From Actinomycetota bacterium (GTDB lineage: Bacteria; Actinomycetota; Acidimicrobiia; Acidimicrobiales; JAHWKP01), in assembly GCA_019347775.1 (NCBI GenBank), contig JAHWKP010000006.1:1-21114 (forward strand): a DNA stretch of 21,114 bases. Direction: 5' to 3'. The first letter of the stretch is position 1. Every line of letters starts with the position of its first letter. The notes beneath the pieces were generated by a model. It worked only from the letters and a program-made list of their open reading frames with translations, was not told the DNA's origin and did no database searches. The translations under genes and the position numbers were made by a program. Below are positions 7,420 to 15,907 of this stretch, one piece after another.

Positions 7420-8561
7420 AATCACTCTCAGGGTCGGGACCGGCTCGCGTGGGGCGCCGGACCAAGGACCTCGTAAAGAGTCTGCGCCCCGGCGATGTCG
7501 CCGTCATCGACCACGAGGACCTCGACCGCATCGCGGCCGAAGGCCTGGTCGAGGCCCGGCCCGCGGCGATAGTGAACGCCAAGGAATCCATTTCAGGGCG
7601 ATATCCGACGGTCGGCCCGCTGCTCGTCGCGGCAGCAGGGATACCGCTGCTCGACGGCGTGGGAGATGACGTCTTCGACTTCCTCAGCGACGGCCAGTGG
7701 GTACGGGTGGAGGGCAGCGAGTTGTGGGTCGGAGAGGGCGTGGTGGCCAAAGGCGAGAGCCAGACACTGCAAACCCTCGAGGTCAGCTACGAGGCCGCCA
7801 AAGCGAGGACCGGAATCGAGTTGGAGCGATTCGCGGAGAACACCCTCGATTTCATGCGGCGGGAGCGCCACCTGCTCATCGACTCGCCCGATCTGCCCGA
7901 CTTGCGGACTCAGTTCAAAGGCCGTCACGTTCTTGTGGTGGTCAGGGGCCACGACTACCGCGCTGATCTCGAGGCGTTACGGGGCTACATCGGCGAGATC
8001 AAACCAGTACTGATCGCGGTCGACGGCGGGGCTGACGCCATCCTCGAAGTGGGATACAAGCCTGACCTGATCATCGGCGACTTCGACTCATTGTCGGACA
8101 AGGCGCTGTCCTGCGGGGCTGAACTCGTAGTCCACGCTTATCCCGGAGGTTCGGCTCCGGGCGCGGAGGTGCTGACCCAGAAGGGCAAGCAGTTCGTGGT
8201 CTTCGAGGCGGCGGGCACCTCCGAGGATGTAGCCATGATCATGGCCTTCGAGCTGGGCGCCGAGCTCATAGTCGCGGTTGGCACCCACGCCTCGATGGTG
8301 GAGTTTCTCGAGAAGGGGAGGGCCGGCATGGCCTCGACCTTTCTCACCCGACTGAAAGTCGGGCCCATCCTGGTGGATGCCAAAGGAGTGAGCCGGCTGT
8401 ACGGAACACCGATTCGCAAGCGCGACATCGTGTTCTTCCTATCTGCCGCGGTCGTCACCTTCGTGTTGATAGTCAGCTTCGCATTTCCGTCGGTGTTTCT
8501 GGAGAGCATCTGGCTGATCATCCGGGACCTGTGGCGTTCGGTGTTCGGCGGTGTCCTTTGA
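7416..8561 (+). CDS. steA: SteA-like cell separation protein
   Basis: A 381-residue homologue of SteA (M. tuberculosis Rv1697), described in Corynebacterium as a membrane-associated component of the septal cell-separation pathway. An N-terminal domain (about 15-180) has the family blocks RRTKDLVKSLRPGDVAVIDH and NAKESISGRYPTVGP. A thiamin-pyrophosphokinase-like fold follows with IAVDGGADAILEVGYKPD and IIGDFDSLSD. A C-terminal membrane helix (about 343-363) precedes a short tail. Whether the kinase-like fold is catalytic is unknown. The TTG at 7416 overlaps the recN stop by 4 bases and preserves the conserved start region; an internal GTG 11 codons later would shorten the N-terminus slightly. 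steB follows immediately. Confidence 0.9.
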   Translation: MKSLSGSGPARVGRRTKDLVKSLRPGDVAVIDHEDLDRIAAEGLVEARPAAIVNAKESISGRYPTVGPLLVAAAGIPLLDGVGDDVFDFLSDGQWVRVEGSELWVGEGVVAKGESQTLQTLEVSYEAAKARTGIELERFAENTLDFMRRERHLLIDSPDLPDLRTQFKGRHVLVVVRGHDYRADLEALRGYIGEIKPVLIAVDGGADAILEVGYKPDLIIGDFDSLSDKALSCGAELVVHAYPGGSAPGAEVLTQKGKQFVVFEAAGTSEDVAMIMAFELGAELIVAVGTHASMVEFLEKGRAGMASTFLTRLKVGPILVDAKGVSRLYGTPIRKRDIVFFLSAAVVTFVLIVSFAFPSVFLESIWLIIRDLWRSVFGGVL

Positions 8562-9475
8562 TCCACTTCCGCTATCACCTCGTCTCGCTGACGGCCATCT
8601 TCCTGGCGCTGGGACTGGGGATCGCCATGGGAGCGACGGTTGTCGACCGCGCCTTGGTCGACGGCTTGCAGGACCAGTTGAACCGCGTGGGGAGCCGGGC
8701 CGACGCCGTCGCCGAAAGGAACGACCGCCTGCGCGACGAGCTGGATGTCTGGTCAACCTTTGCCGAACATGCCGGCGATCAACTAGTCGCCGGGAGGTTG
8801 TCGGAAGTGCCGGTCGTGATGGTCAGCTTTGCCGGCGTCGACCCCGATGCGCTCTCCGCCCTGGAGACATCGCTCCGGACTGCGGGAGCCGCCATTCCAG
8901 CGCGGATAGTTCTGACCCCGAGATTTGAGCTAGGCGATAGCGAGTCTGCCGCTGAGCTGGCTGCTCTGGTTGACGCCGGGACGACTGAACCGACCAGCGT
9001 TCAGGCGGAGGCGGCCCGGCGTTTGGCGGAGGCGTGGGCCGGGCGGGCCCGGCCGGACCTAATGGCCGACCTCGTCGCCACCGATTTCCTGGAGGTCACG
9101 CTTGAGCCTGAGGCCGGCGAAGTGCCCAGCATCGCCGAGTTGGCTCCGAGGTTCCTCGTCGCCTCCTCCGACGAGTCAGAGGTCCCCAACGAAGCCCTGG
9201 CCGTGCCGCTCGTTACCGCCATGAGTGAACTTTCCTTGCCGGTGGTCGCCGCCGATACGACGGCGCCCTCCGAGTCCCCGCTTTCTGGGGAGGAAGCACC
9301 GTTCGTCGCGCCGCTCCGTGATGCAGATCAGGTCCGGGGGCGTATCTCCACGGTTGACGGAGCGGCCGCCTTCCGAGGTCGGATCGCCGTGGTTCTCTCG
9401 CTGGCGCTCCTCGGAGAGGATCGGGTCGGCCAATTCGGAACCGGGCCCGGCGCCGAGCGGCTTCTACCCAGCTGA
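8558..9475 (+). CDS. steB: SteB/MctB family protein (copper transporter family name)
   Basis: A 305-residue membrane-anchored protein related to M. tuberculosis Rv1698 (MctB) and Corynebacterium SteB. It opens MIHFRYHLVSLTAIFLALGL, the family's typical start with a single N-terminal helix, followed by a coiled-coil segment (about 30-66) and an extracytoplasmic domain. In Mycobacterium the family has been linked to copper handling, and in Corynebacterium to cell separation together with SteA; the neighbouring steA favours the second role. A longer frame starts at GTG 8531, but the conserved N-terminus begins at the TTG at 8558, which overlaps the steA TGA as TTGA. The middle domain is acidic and Ala-rich. 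The family call is strong; the molecular role is unsettled. Confidence 0.85.
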   Translation: MIHFRYHLVSLTAIFLALGLGIAMGATVVDRALVDGLQDQLNRVGSRADAVAERNDRLRDELDVWSTFAEHAGDQLVAGRLSEVPVVMVSFAGVDPDALSALETSLRTAGAAIPARIVLTPRFELGDSESAAELAALVDAGTTEPTSVQAEAARRLAEAWAGRARPDLMADLVATDFLEVTLEPEAGEVPSIAELAPRFLVASSDESEVPNEALAVPLVTAMSELSLPVVAADTTAPSESPLSGEEAPFVAPLRDADQVRGRISTVDGAAAFRGRIAVVLSLALLGEDRVGQFGTGPGAERLLPS

Positions 9476-9482
9476 GCCAGAG

Positions 9483-10838
9483 GTGCTGCGGGATACATTG
9501 GCGGTGCGGCCCGCCCTGACCATCGCTGCGTGGAACGCGCTGTCGAGGGCCACCGGATTCGCCAGGGTGCTGGCCGTCACCGCGGTGCTGGGTGCGACTT
9601 TCCTCGGCAATACCTACCAGCAGTCGAACCTGGTCTCGACCGTTCTGTTCGAACTGATTGCAGCCGGCTTGCTCACGGTGCCATTGGTGCCGGCCCTGGT
9701 CGCCCGTCCTGACGACGCGGGGCGGCTGGTGGGGTCTCTGTGGGGACTGAGCCTTGCCGTGCTCGGCGCTCTTGCCCTGGCCATCGCTCTCCTCGGCCGG
9801 CCCCTCATGACTTTCCTGACCGCGGCAGCGCCACCCGATGTGGCGGCTCGCCAGGTGGCACTGGGTTCGTTCCTGCTGTGGTTTTTCGCGCCCCAACTGG
9901 TCCTCTATGCGGCAGGAGCTCTGACCACTGCCTTCCTGCACGCCCGCGGACGATTCGCGGCCGCGGCTGCCGCGCCGGTGGCGAACAACGTCGTGGTCAT
10001 GGCCACCATGGGCTTGTTCCTGGTCGTCGAAGGGCCTTCCCCGTCGCTCGACGTGAGCTTGGCCGGCCGGGTCGTGCTCGGGCTTGGGACGACGCTAGGA
10101 GTCGCCGCCATGAGCGCCCTGCCGGCCGGAATCGCTGCAAAGGAGGGTTTGCGACTCGTGCCCCGGCGAGGCTGGCGCGAGCCCCTCGTGCGGCGCGTCG
10201 CGCGCGAGGGCGTGTGGGCGGGATCGTTGTTCGGCGCGCAACAGCTTTTGCTTGGGGCAACCCTGATCCTGGCGAACCAGGTCGCCGGGGGAGTAGTGGC
10301 TACTCAGCTTGCCTTCACCTTCTTCCTCCTGCCTCACGCCCTGCTGGCTCATCCCGTCTACACCGCGGCTTTCCCTGGATTGGCCGCGCACGCGGCTGCC
10401 GGGTCAGCTGCCGACCTGCGGGAAGGGGTTCGCTCGGCGGTGGTCCGGCTGCTGCTACTCCTGACGCCGGCCGCGGTGGTTCTCGCCTTGGTCGGTGAGT
10501 TCGTCCTTCGAGCACTGCGGATCGGGGCCTTTCGCGAGGCCGGGGTCGAGCTCACGGCCACCGCACTCCGCGCCTACTGCGTGGGCCTCGTCGGCTACGG
10601 AGTCTTCATGCTGTTGTGCCGAGCTTGGGCTGCGCTCGGCGAGACGCGGATGGCCGGAATCGTTGCCATGACCACATCTGTGTTGGGTGTGGCTGCGATG
10701 ATCTGGGTGAGCTGGATCTCTGACGGCCGCGCGGTTGTGCAGGGTCTGGCCCTTGCCCACTCGTTCACCATGACGCTCGCTGCCATCGTTCTCGGTCTGG
10801 TCTTGGTCCGCCGACTTCGCGATCCGGTGAACCAGTGA
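9483..10838 (+). CDS. MurJ/MviN-like lipid-linked glycan flippase
   Basis: A 451-residue polytopic protein of the MOP exporter superfamily. The N-terminal NALSRATGFARVLAVTAVLG matches the MurJ/MviN opening, followed by about a dozen hydrophobic helices. MurJ flips lipid II for peptidoglycan; relatives flip other polyprenyl-linked glycans. At about 450 residues it is shorter than the usual 500 or more, and its neighbours are glycan genes rather than division/cell-wall (mur) genes, so it may be a dedicated flippase and not the cell's main MurJ. The frame is open from 9225, but that part overlaps steB. I choose the GTG at 9483, 7 bases after the steB stop; the GTG at 9504 is an alternative. The stop overlaps the next gene as GTGA. 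Confidence 0.82.
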   Translation: MLRDTLAVRPALTIAAWNALSRATGFARVLAVTAVLGATFLGNTYQQSNLVSTVLFELIAAGLLTVPLVPALVARPDDAGRLVGSLWGLSLAVLGALALAIALLGRPLMTFLTAAAPPDVAARQVALGSFLLWFFAPQLVLYAAGALTTAFLHARGRFAAAAAAPVANNVVVMATMGLFLVVEGPSPSLDVSLAGRVVLGLGTTLGVAAMSALPAGIAAKEGLRLVPRRGWREPLVRRVAREGVWAGSLFGAQQLLLGATLILANQVAGGVVATQLAFTFFLLPHALLAHPVYTAAFPGLAAHAAAGSAADLREGVRSAVVRLLLLLTPAAVVLALVGEFVLRALRIGAFREAGVELTATALRAYCVGLVGYGVFMLLCRAWAALGETRMAGIVAMTTSVLGVAAMIWVSWISDGRAVVQGLALAHSFTMTLAAIVLGLVLVRRLRDPVNQ

Positions 10839-13837
10839 CCACCGTCGCGCTGGTGCCTGCATTCGAGTCCGAGGCGTCGGTCGGCGCGACCGTCACCGCC
10901 CTCTCCACCTATGTCGATGACGTTCTGGTCATCGACGACGGGTCCGCCGACGGCACCGCGAGGGCGGCGCTCGACGCCGGAGCCTCGGTGCTGCGCCTCG
11001 ACCGCAACCAGGGGAAAGCCGCCGCCGTTCTCGCAGGGGTCGCAGCCCGTCCCGACGCGGATGTCTATTTGCTGGCAGACGCGGACCTTGGGACGACTGC
11101 CGCGGCGCTGCGGCCCCTTCTCGGCCCGGCTGAGTCCGGCGCCGCCGATCTCGTCATCGGAGCGCTGCCTTCGGCCGGCCGAAGGGGCGGGTTCGGGATC
11201 GCACGAAACCTGTCCGCCTGGGGGATTCAAAGAGCGACGGGCTGGAACCCGCGTGCGCCGCTCTCCGGCCAGCGCGCCGTCCGGGGGCCGCTGCTCAGGG
11301 CGCTGATTGCCACCTCCCCGACCGGCGATCGGTTCGGCCTGGAGAGCGCGATGTCGATCGACGCGATGCGAAACGGAGCCCGGGTCCTCGAGATCGACGT
11401 CGAGGCCGAACACCGGCACCGAGGGCGCTCCGTAGGTGGGTTCGCGCATCGAGGGCGGCAGGCGGCGGATATAGCCAGAGCCCTGTGGCCTCGCTTGACG
11501 TCGCCGGGGCTCCGGGTCGCGATCATGGTGGCGGCCTTTGTCGCCGCCGTCGTGTTCGCCCATTTGGCGGCACGGGCCGCCGAGCCGGCGAGCACACCGC
11601 TGCTGGGTGCAGCCGACGGAAGCCCCAGGAGGGTTCTCATGGTCGGCATGCCCGGTGTCCGCGTCGAGGACATCCGAGCCATGCCCAACCTTTCGGCCAT
11701 GGCGGCCGATGGAGCGGTCGGCGCCCTAACGGCTCGCACGAGGACCGGCTTCCCGAGCAGCGTCGAGGGCTACTCCACTCTGGGCGCGGGTTCGCGTGTC
11801 GACGCGGAGGCCGCTCTCGCGCTGGCCTTCAACGCGGGCGAGCCACTCGAGGGTGGCGTGGCGCGCGAGGCACTGGCCCGCAGAACAGGCGACTCGCCGG
11901 ATGGAGAAGTGGTCGTGGTCGGTGCCCCGGCGGCTGCAGCCCAGGCCGGCGACCAGGTATCGAGCTTCCCGGGCGCGCTCGGCTCCGCCCTTCACGAAGC
12001 CGGCCTTCTCACCGGCGTCGTCGGGAATGCCGACACGAGCCGCCCTCGCCTGATCGAGGACCCCCAGCTAGGCCCCGCTGACCCCGAGGAGCCCGTGGTG
12101 CCCGACGTGTCGCGACCGGCGGCCGCGTCCGTCATGGACTTCGGCGGCACCGTGGACCTCGGGCGGGTCGATTCGGGGCTGTTGCTGGCCGACCCCGCCG
12201 CGCCCTATGGCCTTCGAGCCGATCCCGACCGGGTTCTGACCGCGGTGTCCGCGGCGTTGGCGGAGGGCGCGGACATGGTGGTGGTCGACCCGGGAGACCT
12301 CGACCGCGCCCGCAGTTTCGCGGAGCGGACCACACCACTGCAGGCTCAACGTCACCGCTTGGCCGCTTTGGAAGGGCTCGACGGCCTGCTGCCCGCGCTG
12401 ATCGACGCCGCCGGGCCCGATGCGCTCGTCGTCGTCGTAGGTGTCACCCCGCCGCGGCCCGACTGGCATCTGACGCCAGTGGTCCTGACCGGACCGGGCA
12501 TCGAAGCTGGCTCGTTGGTGCACTCGGCATCGACGCGGCGGCCGGGGGTGGGGACGCTGACCGACGTTGCTCCGACGGTCCTCGATGCGCTGGGCGTCGA
12601 GCGCCCTGCGGGGATGGTCGGCAGTCCGCTCCGGTTGGCAAGTGGTCACTCCGGCGACGCGGCGGCCAATTTTGCGGACCTAGAACAGACCAACCGCATA
12701 GCTGCATACCGCGAACGGATCTACCTCGGGTCGACCATGTCGTACATCGCCTTCCAGGCCGTGCTTTATCTCGTGGCCATTTGGAGCTTCTCGAGGCTCA
12801 AGCGCAGAGGAAGGGCTGCCACAGCGCTGAAGCTCGGGGTGCTGGCCGTGGCCGCCCATCCGGTCGGAACCTTCCTGCACCGAGGAATCCCGGGCGTGGA
12901 GGACTGGGGTGTGCCGGGAATCGCCTTACTGCCGGTGATCGCTCTGTGTATCGCGGCTGCCGCGCTGATGGTGGGGCGGCACCGACCGTTGGCGCCGCTC
13001 GGCTGGATCGCGGCGACGACGATCGTTGTCCTGGCCGCCGATGTCGCTTCGGGGGCGAACCTCCAGACGTCGAGCTTGCTGGGGTACTCGTACCACTCGG
13101 CAGGACGATTCACCGGATTCGGCAACACCGCGTTCGCCATCCTCGCGGCGACCACGGTTCTGGCCGGTGCCATCCACGTCCATCACGCTCCGAGACGCCG
13201 GGAGGCCCTAGTGGCCGCTGGCCTGCTGTTCCTGTTCGTGGCGATTCTCGACGGATCGCCGGCGTTGGGTAGTGATGTCGGAGGCATCCTGACCATGGTC
13301 CCGGTCTTCGGCCTCACGTGGCTCGCATTGGCCGGAAAGCGCCTGTCGTGGAAGACCGTGGTCGGGGCCGCGACTTTGACCGCGGTCGCGTTGGCAGTGG
13401 CTGTCTCGTACGACGTTTCGCGACCACCGGAGTCCCGCACTCACCTCGGACGGCTGGCGGCGGAGATTGGTTCTGATGGAAGCACGCCGCTGCTGGAGAT
13501 CATCGCCCGGAAAGGCGGGGCGAACCTCCGGACCTGGGGTTCGCCCTGGGTGTGGGGGCTCGCGGTCTTGGCCATTGGCCTCCTGACCGTGCTCGTGGTC
13601 GACCGCGATTGGCACCGCATCCTTCCTTCTACGTCGGCTTCGGCTCTCAGGGCAGGGGTGGCGGGCACTCTCGCCGCGGGGATCATCGGGTACGCCGTCA
13701 ATGACTCAGGTGTGGTCGTGGCGGCGCTGATCCTGGTCTACCTGGGTCCGTTCATGACCTTGGTAGCGCTTGACAAGTCCAACCCTCCCGCCGAAGTCAC
13801 CGACTCCCGGGTCGAACGCAATCTGTTGCGAGTTTGA
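10835..13837 (+). CDS. Fusion: GT2 glycosyltransferase + alkaline-phosphatase-like domain + polytopic membrane domain
   Basis: A 1000-residue, three-part membrane protein. Residues 1-215 are a family 2 glycosyltransferase with VLVIDDGS (30-37), the acceptor/donor-site NQGK (58-61) and a DxD-type DAD (82-84), all consistent with an active cytoplasmic enzyme. A helix at about 225-245 leads outside to an alkaline-phosphatase-superfamily-like domain (about 263-605), recognisable from MPNLSAMAADGA, SVEGYSTLGAGSR and TLTDVAPTVLDALGV. The usual metal ligands look lost: the first DG is PG (273-274) and the expected DHG is VTPP near 537-540. About eleven membrane helices follow (635-1000), with GRFTGFGN (about 757) and ALGSDVGG. 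The last two parts resemble a membrane protein family known in other phyla; the fused transferase is notable. GTGA overlap upstream and TGATG downstream. A glycan assembly or ligase-like role is inference. Confidence 0.78.
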   Translation: MTTVALVPAFESEASVGATVTALSTYVDDVLVIDDGSADGTARAALDAGASVLRLDRNQGKAAAVLAGVAARPDADVYLLADADLGTTAAALRPLLGPAESGAADLVIGALPSAGRRGGFGIARNLSAWGIQRATGWNPRAPLSGQRAVRGPLLRALIATSPTGDRFGLESAMSIDAMRNGARVLEIDVEAEHRHRGRSVGGFAHRGRQAADIARALWPRLTSPGLRVAIMVAAFVAAVVFAHLAARAAEPASTPLLGAADGSPRRVLMVGMPGVRVEDIRAMPNLSAMAADGAVGALTARTRTGFPSSVEGYSTLGAGSRVDAEAALALAFNAGEPLEGGVAREALARRTGDSPDGEVVVVGAPAAAAQAGDQVSSFPGALGSALHEAGLLTGVVGNADTSRPRLIEDPQLGPADPEEPVVPDVSRPAAASVMDFGGTVDLGRVDSGLLLADPAAPYGLRADPDRVLTAVSAALAEGADMVVVDPGDLDRARSFAERTTPLQAQRHRLAALEGLDGLLPALIDAAGPDALVVVVGVTPPRPDWHLTPVVLTGPGIEAGSLVHSASTRRPGVGTLTDVAPTVLDALGVERPAGMVGSPLRLASGHSGDAAANFADLEQTNRIAAYRERIYLGSTMSYIAFQAVLYLVAIWSFSRLKRRGRAATALKLGVLAVAAHPVGTFLHRGIPGVEDWGVPGIALLPVIALCIAAAALMVGRHRPLAPLGWIAATTIVVLAADVASGANLQTSSLLGYSYHSAGRFTGFGNTAFAILAATTVLAGAIHVHHAPRRREALVAAGLLFLFVAILDGSPALGSDVGGILTMVPVFGLTWLALAGKRLSWKTVVGAATLTAVALAVAVSYDVSRPPESRTHLGRLAAEIGSDGSTPLLEIIARKGGANLRTWGSPWVWGLAVLAIGLLTVLVVDRDWHRILPSTSASALRAGVAGTLAAGIIGYAVNDSGVVVAALILVYLGPFMTLVALDKSNPPAEVTDSRVERNLLRV

Positions 13838-14682
13838 TGGCGGGGGACTGGGGTGCTCTGGGGCTCGCCCTCGGACTCGGGTTGGTCTGTGGCGCGGCGG
13901 CGTGGATGGCGATGCGACCTGTATTCGGCCACGAGATCCTGTCCAGACGCAACTTCCGAAACCGCGAGCTTCCCGTCGCCGGAGGCTTGGCGTTGGTGGC
14001 GGGCGTTGTGGTCGCGGGCTCGCTGTGGGTGCTGGCGCGGGTGTTGGTGGACGACAGTGGAGCCTCCGGACCTGAGATATCGGTAGGTCTGGCAGTCGTG
14101 GGTTTCGGCTTACTCGGCTTTGTCGACGACATCCTCGGGTCGGGCCAAGACCGCGGATTCCGCGGACATGTACGGGGCCTCCTACACGGCCGGCTCGGTG
14201 CGGGCGGGCTAAAGCTGGTCGGCGGGGGGGCCTTGGCCGTCGTGGTGGCGTCTGTCGGCGGCTCCTCGCCCGCCTGGCTGTTCGTCGACGCCGTCCTGAT
14301 CGCGCTGGCAGCGAACCTGTTCAATCTTTTCGACCTGGCGCCGGGACGCGCCCTGAAGATTTCGGCCGTTGTCTTTGTCGTAATTGCGGTGGCTGGCGGT
14401 GCCACGGCGACGCTGCGGGCGCCGGCGGTGGCGGTCGGAGCGGCGCTGGCGCTGGCTTGGCCGGATCTGCGCGAGCGAGTCATGCTCGGTGACACAGGCG
14501 CCAACCCCCTGGGAGCAGTGATCGGACTGGCTGTGGTGCTGACAGCGTCCCCGACCACCCGCCTGTTGGTGATGGTCGGTCTCGTCGTCCTCAATGCGGC
14601 CAGCGAGGTCGTGTCGTTCAGTCGGATTATCGAGCGGGTGGCGCTGCTTCGCATGTTCGATCGGCTAGGACGGATGCCGTGA
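13837..14682 (+). CDS. MraY/WecA-like polyprenyl-phosphate sugar-1-phosphate transferase (GT4)
   Basis: A 281-residue integral membrane protein of the MraY/WecA/TagO group, which links a sugar-1-phosphate from a UDP-sugar to a polyprenyl phosphate carrier. Family motifs are present: the Asp pair in GFVDDILG (D97, D98), GFRGHVRGLLHGRLGAGGLK (108-127), NLFNLFDLAPGRALK (N160, N163, D166) and MLGDTGANPLG (D219). It is shorter than MraY or WecA (about 320-360), like the compact homologues seen beside steA-type clusters in other Gram-positives. The ATG at 13837 overlaps the previous stop as TGATG; a TTG three bases earlier is possible. The stop overlaps the next gene as GTGA. It would be the committing enzyme of the pathway proposed for this unit; the sugar cannot be read from sequence. 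Confidence 0.85.
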   Translation: MAGDWGALGLALGLGLVCGAAAWMAMRPVFGHEILSRRNFRNRELPVAGGLALVAGVVVAGSLWVLARVLVDDSGASGPEISVGLAVVGFGLLGFVDDILGSGQDRGFRGHVRGLLHGRLGAGGLKLVGGGALAVVVASVGGSSPAWLFVDAVLIALAANLFNLFDLAPGRALKISAVVFVVIAVAGGATATLRAPAVAVGAALALAWPDLRERVMLGDTGANPLGAVIGLAVVLTASPTTRLLVMVGLVVLNAASEVVSFSRIIERVALLRMFDRLGRMP

Positions 14683-15578
14683 AACGAGCGGCAGCGATCC
14701 TGACCGCACTGGCTGTAGCGGTCGCCGGCGGGATTCTCTACGTCGGGCGTCCCGGAGGCGAGACCCAGGTTCAGAGATCCACGCGGGGAGCCCCGGCGAT
14801 ATTCGACGACGACGGAGTGGTGTCCGGCGGCGCCGCCAAGGCGCAATTCAACGCCGCCGGCACCCGCCTCGTCGTGCTCACGTCCGAAGGAGTAGGCGTG
14901 GTGGAAGAGGGCGAAATCCGTATCGTCACGCCTCCTCAGGCGCCTGTGGCCGACGTGGGCTGGCTCACCGGTACGACCGATCTGGCCATCGTGCAGTCGC
15001 CCGTCGCCGATCGCATCGCGCTGATCAACATGGATGGCACCGAGACGGGGTTCGTGCCGTTGTCTCCGTCGCTCGAAGTCGGATCGGGTCACGGGTTGGT
15101 GGTGGACACCGAGCGCCGGCGTGCCGTGATCGGCGTCGAGCGCCGACCCACGCTCGAGCCCCTTCAGCGGTACCTCGTGATGGTCGACCTGCAGTCAGGA
15201 GAGAGCCGCGACCTCACCGCGCCTGGCGGACCCGATGAACTCGGCCCGTTCTGGCTTGACGAGTCCCGAGTCCTGTTCACTCGAATCGAGGAAGGCGACT
15301 CCACCGTCGTAGTCATGAACCTCGCGGATGGCACCGAGCGCACCGTGGCGGTTCAAGCACGGGCGGTGGGCGTGACCGCGGGCGTCCCGGTGTTCGTGAG
15401 CAACGACCGCGTGTCCGCCGCGATCGGGGGCGATCCGCAGGTGCTCTACGCCCTGGAAGAAGGTGAGTCGGTGGTCGCCGTCGACCCGGCCGGCCGGCGT
15501 GTAGCCATCCTCGAGGCGTTGCCGACGGGCACTCGCCTTCGCGAGCAGGACATTCCCCAACTGGAGTCGGCCCCGTAG
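14679..15578 (+). CDS. Membrane-anchored or secreted beta-propeller-like protein
   Basis: A 299-residue protein with an N-terminal hydrophobic segment (about 5-22, after MKR) that looks like a signal anchor or uncleaved signal. The rest is a run of beta-strand pairs with recurring blade-like phrases (NAAGTRLVVLTSEGV, IALINMDGTETG, VVVMNLADGTERTV, AVDPAGRRVAILE), which resemble TolB/WD40-type propeller blades. I cannot assign a family. Its place between the GT4 enzyme (4-base overlap, GTG start at 14679) and the MazG-like gene (1-base overlap) suggests a structural or sensor role on the outer face of the membrane for the same pathway. Confidence that it is a real gene is high; the propeller assignment is from pattern only. 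Confidence 0.7.
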   Translation: MKRAAAILTALAVAVAGGILYVGRPGGETQVQRSTRGAPAIFDDDGVVSGGAAKAQFNAAGTRLVVLTSEGVGVVEEGEIRIVTPPQAPVADVGWLTGTTDLAIVQSPVADRIALINMDGTETGFVPLSPSLEVGSGHGLVVDTERRRAVIGVERRPTLEPLQRYLVMVDLQSGESRDLTAPGGPDELGPFWLDESRVLFTRIEEGDSTVVVMNLADGTERTVAVQARAVGVTAGVPVFVSNDRVSAAIGGDPQVLYALEEGESVVAVDPAGRRVAILEALPTGTRLREQDIPQLESAP

Positions 15579-15862
15579 TGGAACTCGAGGCGTTCCAGAA
15601 CTTGATGGAACGCACTTACGGCGAGCGCGATCGGTCCCGCGGTTTGCCCGAGGCGGTAGCACACCTCACCGAGGAGGTTGGGGAGCTGGCCCGGGCCATA
15701 CGGAAGGGCACGCGCGACGATCAAGTTCACGAGCTCGGCGACGTCCTGGCCTGGGTGGCGTCACTGGCCGCGCAGCTCGATGTCTCCCTCGACGAAGCGG
15801 CCCGTCGCTACGAGGCCGGTTGCCCCCGATGCGCCACCTCGCCCTGCACCTGCCCCCTTTGA
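15578..15862 (+). CDS. MazG-like nucleotide pyrophosphohydrolase with C-terminal Cys cluster
   Basis: A 94-residue all-alpha NTP-PPase/MazG-like protein. The metal-binding pattern is complete: EExxE at 32-36 (E32, E33, E36) and ExxD at 52-55 (E52, D55). Such proteins hydrolyse (d)NTPs or nucleotide derivatives to monophosphates. The C-terminus carries CPRCATSPCTC (C82, C85, C90, C92), a probable zinc or redox site that standard MazG domains lack but some short archaeal and bacterial homologues have. The GTG start at 15578 overlaps the previous TAG by one base. It ends the long unit, 45 bases before pyrG, and its nucleotide theme fits CTP synthase next door, though it is apparently transcribed with the envelope genes. 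Confidence 0.83.
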   Translation: MELEAFQNLMERTYGERDRSRGLPEAVAHLTEEVGELARAIRKGTRDDQVHELGDVLAWVASLAAQLDVSLDEAARRYEAGCPRCATSPCTCPL

Positions 15863-15893
15863 GTGGATCCCGGGAGCGGGTGAGGTCTCGGGG

Positions 15894-15899
15894 TAAGAT
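15894..15899 (+). promoter_or_regulatory. Putative -10 element (TAAGAT) for pyrG, leaderless start
   Basis: TAAGAT is a good -10 match and ends 8 bases before the GTG at 15908. The sequence between (gttctccc) is pyrimidine-rich and not a ribosome binding site. The 45-base gap after the MazG-like gene is the largest gap since 4905, consistent with a new transcription start. Confidence 0.5.
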
Positions 15900-15907
15900 G
15901 TTCTCCC

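Noticed and set aside
8531..8557. Nine-codon extension of SteB from GTG 8531
   Set aside because: The family begins at the MIHFRYH-like residues; the TTG at 8558 gives this exactly with a TTGA overlap.
9225..9482. N-terminal extension of the MurJ-like protein
   Set aside because: It lies inside steB in another frame and reads as Arg/Pro/Ser-rich nonsense; membrane-protein sequence starts only after 9483.
9494..9499. TACATT as a promoter for the MurJ-like gene
   Set aside because: It lies only 4 bases before the alternative GTG at 9504, too close for the leaderless geometry seen elsewhere, and the gene sits inside a tight operon.
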